Origin: Chryseobacterium sp. OV279
Lineage (GTDB): Bacteria > Bacteroidota > Bacteroidia > Flavobacteriales > Weeksellaceae
DNA: 64,000 bases
Assembly: GCF_900128945.1 (NCBI RefSeq)
Contig: NZ_FQUD01000001.1
Coordinates: 1,539,450 to 1,603,449, forward strand
Direction of reading: 5' to 3'
Position 1 is the first letter of the stretch; every line of letters begins with the position of its first letter. Of this stretch, positions 61,029 to 64,000 are shown piece after piece. The notes under the pieces were generated by a model, which saw only the letters and a program-made list of their open reading frames with translations, was not told the DNA's origin and made no database searches. A program made the translations under genes and the position numbers.

Positions 61029-63356
61029 ATGAAAAAGTTAATTGTACTCGCAGCTTTAGCACTTTCGCCCGTGTTTTCCGCACAGGAAATGGTAACCAAA
61101 CCGGTGCAGTCTTACCAGACGGCCCAGTATCAGGCGAAAAGAAAAGCTTTCGTAGAAAATTTTTTGTCTAAAATGACTTTAGATGAAAAGATTGGCCAGC
61201 TCAATCTGCCGACCTCCGGAGATTTCACCACTGGACAGGCTCAAAGTTCAGATATCGGAAAAAAAGTAGAGCAGGGATTAGTAGGAGGATTATTCAATAT
61301 AAAAGGAGCTGAAAAGATCAAAGCCGTTCAGAAAGTGGCGATGGAAAAAAGCCGTCTAAAAATTCCTTTGATCTTCGGAATGGACGTGATCCATGGTTAC
61401 GAAACCACTTTTCCTATTCCATTAGGATTAGCGGCTTCATGGGACATGAATCTGGTACAGCAGTCTGCGAGAGTAGCAGCCAAAGAAGCTTCTTCAGACG
61501 GAATCAACTGGACATTTTCTCCAATGGTGGATATTTCCCGTGAACCAAGATGGGGACGAGTATCTGAAGGTTCAGGAGAAGATCCTTACTTAGGAAGTGA
61601 AATTTCTAAAAATATGGTGTATGGATATCAGGGGAAAGACCTTTCCGTTGGCAATACAATCCTGGCCTGTGTAAAGCACTTTGCATTGTACGGAGCAGGA
61701 GAAGCCGGCCGTGATTATAACACGGTAGACATGAGCCACGTAAGAATGTTCAACGAATATTTTCCACCTTATAAAGCCGCTGTAGATGCCGGAGTAGCTT
61801 CTGTAATGGCTTCTTTCAATGAAGTGGACGGAGTTCCGGCAACCGGAAGCAAGTGGCTTCAGACCGATGTTCTAAGAAAAATGTGGAACTTCAAAGGTTT
61901 TGTTGTGACTGATTATACCGGAATCAATGAAATGATCGAACACGGAATGGGAGATCTTCAGCAGGTATCTGCTTTGGCTCTGAAAGCCGGAGTAGATATG
62001 GATATGGTAGGAGAAGGATTTCTGACCACTCTTAAAAAATCGCTTGATGAAGGAAAAGTAACGCAGGCAGAAATCGATATGGCAGCCAGAAGAATTCTGG
62101 AAGCGAAGTATGATCTGGGATTATTCGATGATCCTTACCGTTACGGCGATGCAAAACTGGCTGCAAAAGAGGTTTACAATATGGAGAACCGTAACATAGC
62201 AAGAAGCGCAGCAGCTCAGTCTATGGTTCTGTTGAAAAACGAAAACCAGGTCCTTCCATTGAAAAAATCCGGTACAGTAGCGGTAATCGGACCATTGGTG
62301 AACAACTCACTAAACATGGCCGGAACTTGGAGTGTAGCTACAAAACATGCAGCTTCAGTTTCATTGATGCAGGGACTTCAGGCTAATTATGGGAAAGAAG
62401 TGAAATTCCTTTCTGCAAAAGGGGCCAACATTGATTATGATGCTAAATTAGAAGATATTTACGCAGCTCACGGTAAAAAGACAGACCGCGACAATCGCTC
62501 TAAAGAAGAATTATTAAAAGAAGCGGTGGACATAGCCAACAAGGCAGATGTGATCGTTCTTGCCATCGGAGAATCTGCAGAAATGAGTGGAGAATCTTCT
62601 TCAAGAACAGAAATTACCATTCCTCAGTCTCAGGTTGATTTATTAAATGAATTGAAAAAGACAGGAAAACCAATCGCGATGGTTCTTTACACAGGTCGCC
62701 CGTTAGCTTTGACCAATGTAAAAGATACACCGGATGCAATCGTTAATGCATGGTTTGCAGGTTCAGAAGCTGGAAATGCTATTTCGGATGTTTTATTCGG
62801 TAAAGTAAATCCTTCAGGAAAACTTCCGATGACGTTCCCGAGAAGCTTAGGCCAGGTACCTATCTATTATAACGCAAAAAATACAGGCCGTCCTTTGAGT
62901 CAGGATAAAGTAGACAAATGTGTTTACGAAAGATTCCGTTCCAACTATATGGATGAGTGTAATACACCATTGTACCCATTTGGATATGGCTTGAGCTACT
63001 CTAAATTCAGCTATTCTGATCTTTCTGTTTCCAATTCAAATCCAAAAGGAAATCAGACAATTCAGGCTACGGTAACGGTAACGAACTCTGGAAACTATGA
63101 CGGTGCTGAAGTGGTGCAGCTTTACATCAGAGATATGGTAGGAAGTATTACCAGACCGGTAAAAGAGCTGAAAGGGTTCCAGAAAGTATTCCTGAAAAAA
63201 GGAGAATCTAAGAAAGTAACCTTCGATATTACACCGGAAAGTCTGAAATTCTACAATGGAGAATTGAAATTTGACTGGGAACCGGGAGAATTTGATATCA
63301 TGATCGGAACCAATTCTGATGAGGTAAAACATTCAAAAATCAACTGGACTAAATAA
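61029..63356 (+). CDS. bglX: GH3 beta-glucosidase (BglX-like)
   Basis: 775 residues with a signal peptide (LIVLAALALSPVFSAQ). Domain order is N-terminal TIM barrel, (alpha/beta)6 sandwich and C-terminal fibronectin-type-III-like domain. Conserved parts: MDVIHGYETTFPIPLGLAASWD, WGRVSEGSGEDPYLGS, CVKHFALYG, and FVVTDYTG with nucleophile Asp295. GESAEMSGESSSR holds the candidate acid/base Glu, and the tail begins VTVTNSGNYDGAEVVQLYIRD. Releases terminal beta-glucose in the periplasm; paired with the GH144-type enzyme it would process sophoro-oligosaccharides. Last enzyme of the locus; a terminator follows. Confidence 0.9.
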   Translation: MKKLIVLAALALSPVFSAQEMVTKPVQSYQTAQYQAKRKAFVENFLSKMTLDEKIGQLNLPTSGDFTTGQAQSSDIGKKVEQGLVGGLFNIKGAEKIKAVQKVAMEKSRLKIPLIFGMDVIHGYETTFPIPLGLAASWDMNLVQQSARVAAKEASSDGINWTFSPMVDISREPRWGRVSEGSGEDPYLGSEISKNMVYGYQGKDLSVGNTILACVKHFALYGAGEAGRDYNTVDMSHVRMFNEYFPPYKAAVDAGVASVMASFNEVDGVPATGSKWLQTDVLRKMWNFKGFVVTDYTGINEMIEHGMGDLQQVSALALKAGVDMDMVGEGFLTTLKKSLDEGKVTQAEIDMAARRILEAKYDLGLFDDPYRYGDAKLAAKEVYNMENRNIARSAAAQSMVLLKNENQVLPLKKSGTVAVIGPLVNNSLNMAGTWSVATKHAASVSLMQGLQANYGKEVKFLSAKGANIDYDAKLEDIYAAHGKKTDRDNRSKEELLKEAVDIANKADVIVLAIGESAEMSGESSSRTEITIPQSQVDLLNELKKTGKPIAMVLYTGRPLALTNVKDTPDAIVNAWFAGSEAGNAISDVLFGKVNPSGKLPMTFPRSLGQVPIYYNAKNTGRPLSQDKVDKCVYERFRSNYMDECNTPLYPFGYGLSYSKFSYSDLSVSNSNPKGNQTIQATVTVTNSGNYDGAEVVQLYIRDMVGSITRPVKELKGFQKVFLKKGESKKVTFDITPESLKFYNGELKFDWEPGEFDIMIGTNSDEVKHSKINWTK

Positions 63357-63364
63357 TAATCACT

Positions 63365-63388
63365 AAAGCCGCTTAAAAAAGCGGCTTT
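63365..63388 (+). terminator. Intrinsic terminator after the GH3 gene
   Basis: AAAGCCGCTT / AAGCGGCTTT stem (63365-63374 with 63379-63388), AAAA loop, then TTATTG. Confidence 0.85.
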
Positions 63389-63441
63389 TTATTGTTTTGG
63401 CATGATTTTTAATCGCACATTTGTAATCTTAAAATAATATT

Positions 63442-63828
63442 ATGAAAAAAACGATTTTACTTGGTGCTATGTTTCTGGGAGCTTTTACATTTGCACAAAC
63501 TGTTGGTGCTGACAGAGACGCTCACGGATGCATCGGTTCTGCAGGGTATACGTATTCTCAGATTAAAAAAGACTGTGTAAGAGTTTTTGAGCAGAAGATT
63601 AAATTAACGGAAGTTGCTCCAAAAGGAAGCTCTACTTCAATGGCTGCTGTAATTTTCAGCAAAGACATGAAAAAAGCTGAAGTTTTCGTTCCGGATACAG
63701 ATGGGGAAAGCCTTATCCTGACAAGATTGGGGAAAGGTAAAGCATGGAAGAAAGACGGATATATATTGGTTCCTTTTAAGAAAAACGGATACCAGCTTAA
63801 AAAAGATAACGTGGTGATTTATCAGTAA
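63442..63828 (+). CDS. Unknown small secreted protein
   Basis: 128 residues. The signal peptide (ILLGAMFLGAFTFAQ) leads to a motif with two Cys, DRDAHGCIGSAGYTYSQIKKDCVRVFEQ, that recurs at the start of small Bacteroidota envelope proteins. Residues about 55-128 are strand-rich (MAAVIFSKDMKKAEVFVPDTDGESLILTRL, KDGYILVPFKKNGYQL). The two Cys could form a disulphide or bind a haem or metal; nothing identifies which. Flanked by terminators on both sides, so monocistronic. Confidence 0.65.
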   Translation: MKKTILLGAMFLGAFTFAQTVGADRDAHGCIGSAGYTYSQIKKDCVRVFEQKIKLTEVAPKGSSTSMAAVIFSKDMKKAEVFVPDTDGESLILTRLGKGKAWKKDGYILVPFKKNGYQLKKDNVVIYQ

Positions 63829-63853
63829 ATCCTGATTTTATAAAATATAGTAG

Positions 63854-63877
63854 GAGACTGTCTGTTAAGGCAGTCTC
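63854..63877 (+). terminator. Intrinsic terminator after the small secreted protein gene
   Basis: GAGACTGTCT / AGGCAGTCTC (63854-63863 with 63868-63877; one G-T pair), GTTA loop, followed by TTTGTTTT. Confidence 0.8.
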
Positions 63878-64000
63878 TTTGTTTTAACAGCTTAAGCAGA
63901 ATCAATTTCGGCTCAGTCTCAAAACTTGAGCAGGTAAATGAAATTTCACGCAGATTAATCAGATGATGCAGATTTTTATTATTGCTACTATGCTTTATCC
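63878..64000. other. Intergenic end of window with dispersed-repeat phrase
   Basis: No gene. CACGCAGATTAATCAGATGATGCAGATTTTT near 63948-63978 is a repetitive intergenic phrase like that in the 35.5-kb gap. Confidence 0.45.

Overview
The window looks like chromosomal DNA of a Flavobacteriales species close to Chryseobacterium (Weeksellaceae). The signs are low GC, a SusC/SusD pair, lipoproteins with acidic residues just after the lipobox cysteine, TAnnTTTG-type -7 promoter elements, a GG-leader 'bacteriocin-like' peptide, a huge secreted repeat protein, and the HTH gene pairs common in this group. This placement is from family recognition, not a database search.

Layout. 1-5508 (minus): 5' 1836 codons of a giant secreted protein with Ig/PKD-like modules and 424-residue repeats; its end is outside the window. 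5720-7306 (minus): an unknown membrane protein and a two-gene HTH pair whose second gene has an in-frame amber codon. 7638-9566: decayed genes, including an AraC-type regulator split by an amber codon. 9590-14854: an NmrA-like reductase gene downstream of the regulator, then an operon of two NTF2-like proteins, two old-yellow-enzyme oxidoreductases, a small monooxygenase-like protein and an SDR. Identical operator-promoter architecture (ACTNATTAG direct repeats 22 bp apart, 56 bp upstream of the -7 element) precedes the regulator gene and this operon. The segment ends at a tRNA-Arg(ACG) terminator, and a degenerate copy of that terminator plus tRNA 3' end lies near 8203-8257, so it may be an old island.

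15080-23078: housekeeping-like genes (metal/cobalamin-type binding lipoprotein, mtgA, a COG4389 membrane protein, a bacteriocin-like peptide, a DUF721 gene, a carboxylesterase, recF, a UbiA-like membrane protein). 23097-35408: two tandem alpha-2-macroglobulin-like giants without a visible thioester motif, followed by ecotin, forming a protease-inhibitor locus. 36013-39590: TolC / membrane-fusion / ABC-2 permease export operon without an ATPase. 39832-43254 and 47073-48387: small cytoplasmic or envelope proteins (DUF1569, VOC, SRPBCC, DUF1398, GNAT). 43380-47051: DUF2490 protein, bestrophin-like channel and Na+/H+ antiporter. 48423-50570: tandem glutaminyl-peptide cyclotransferase lipoproteins. 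50650-53752: a secreted unknown protein, deoxynucleoside kinase, ArsC-like protein, DUF493 and DUF4197.

54102-63356 is a polysaccharide utilisation locus: SusC, SusD, a GH144-type (PF10091) glucanase lipoprotein, an alpha/beta-hydrolase and a GH3 beta-glucosidase. The combination points to beta-1,2-glucan: uptake by SusCD, endo-cleavage by GH144, glucose release by GH3. Intergenic regions hold several dispersed or tandem repeats, including a 157-bp tandem duplication and GGGCTTTAGCCC-type palindromes.
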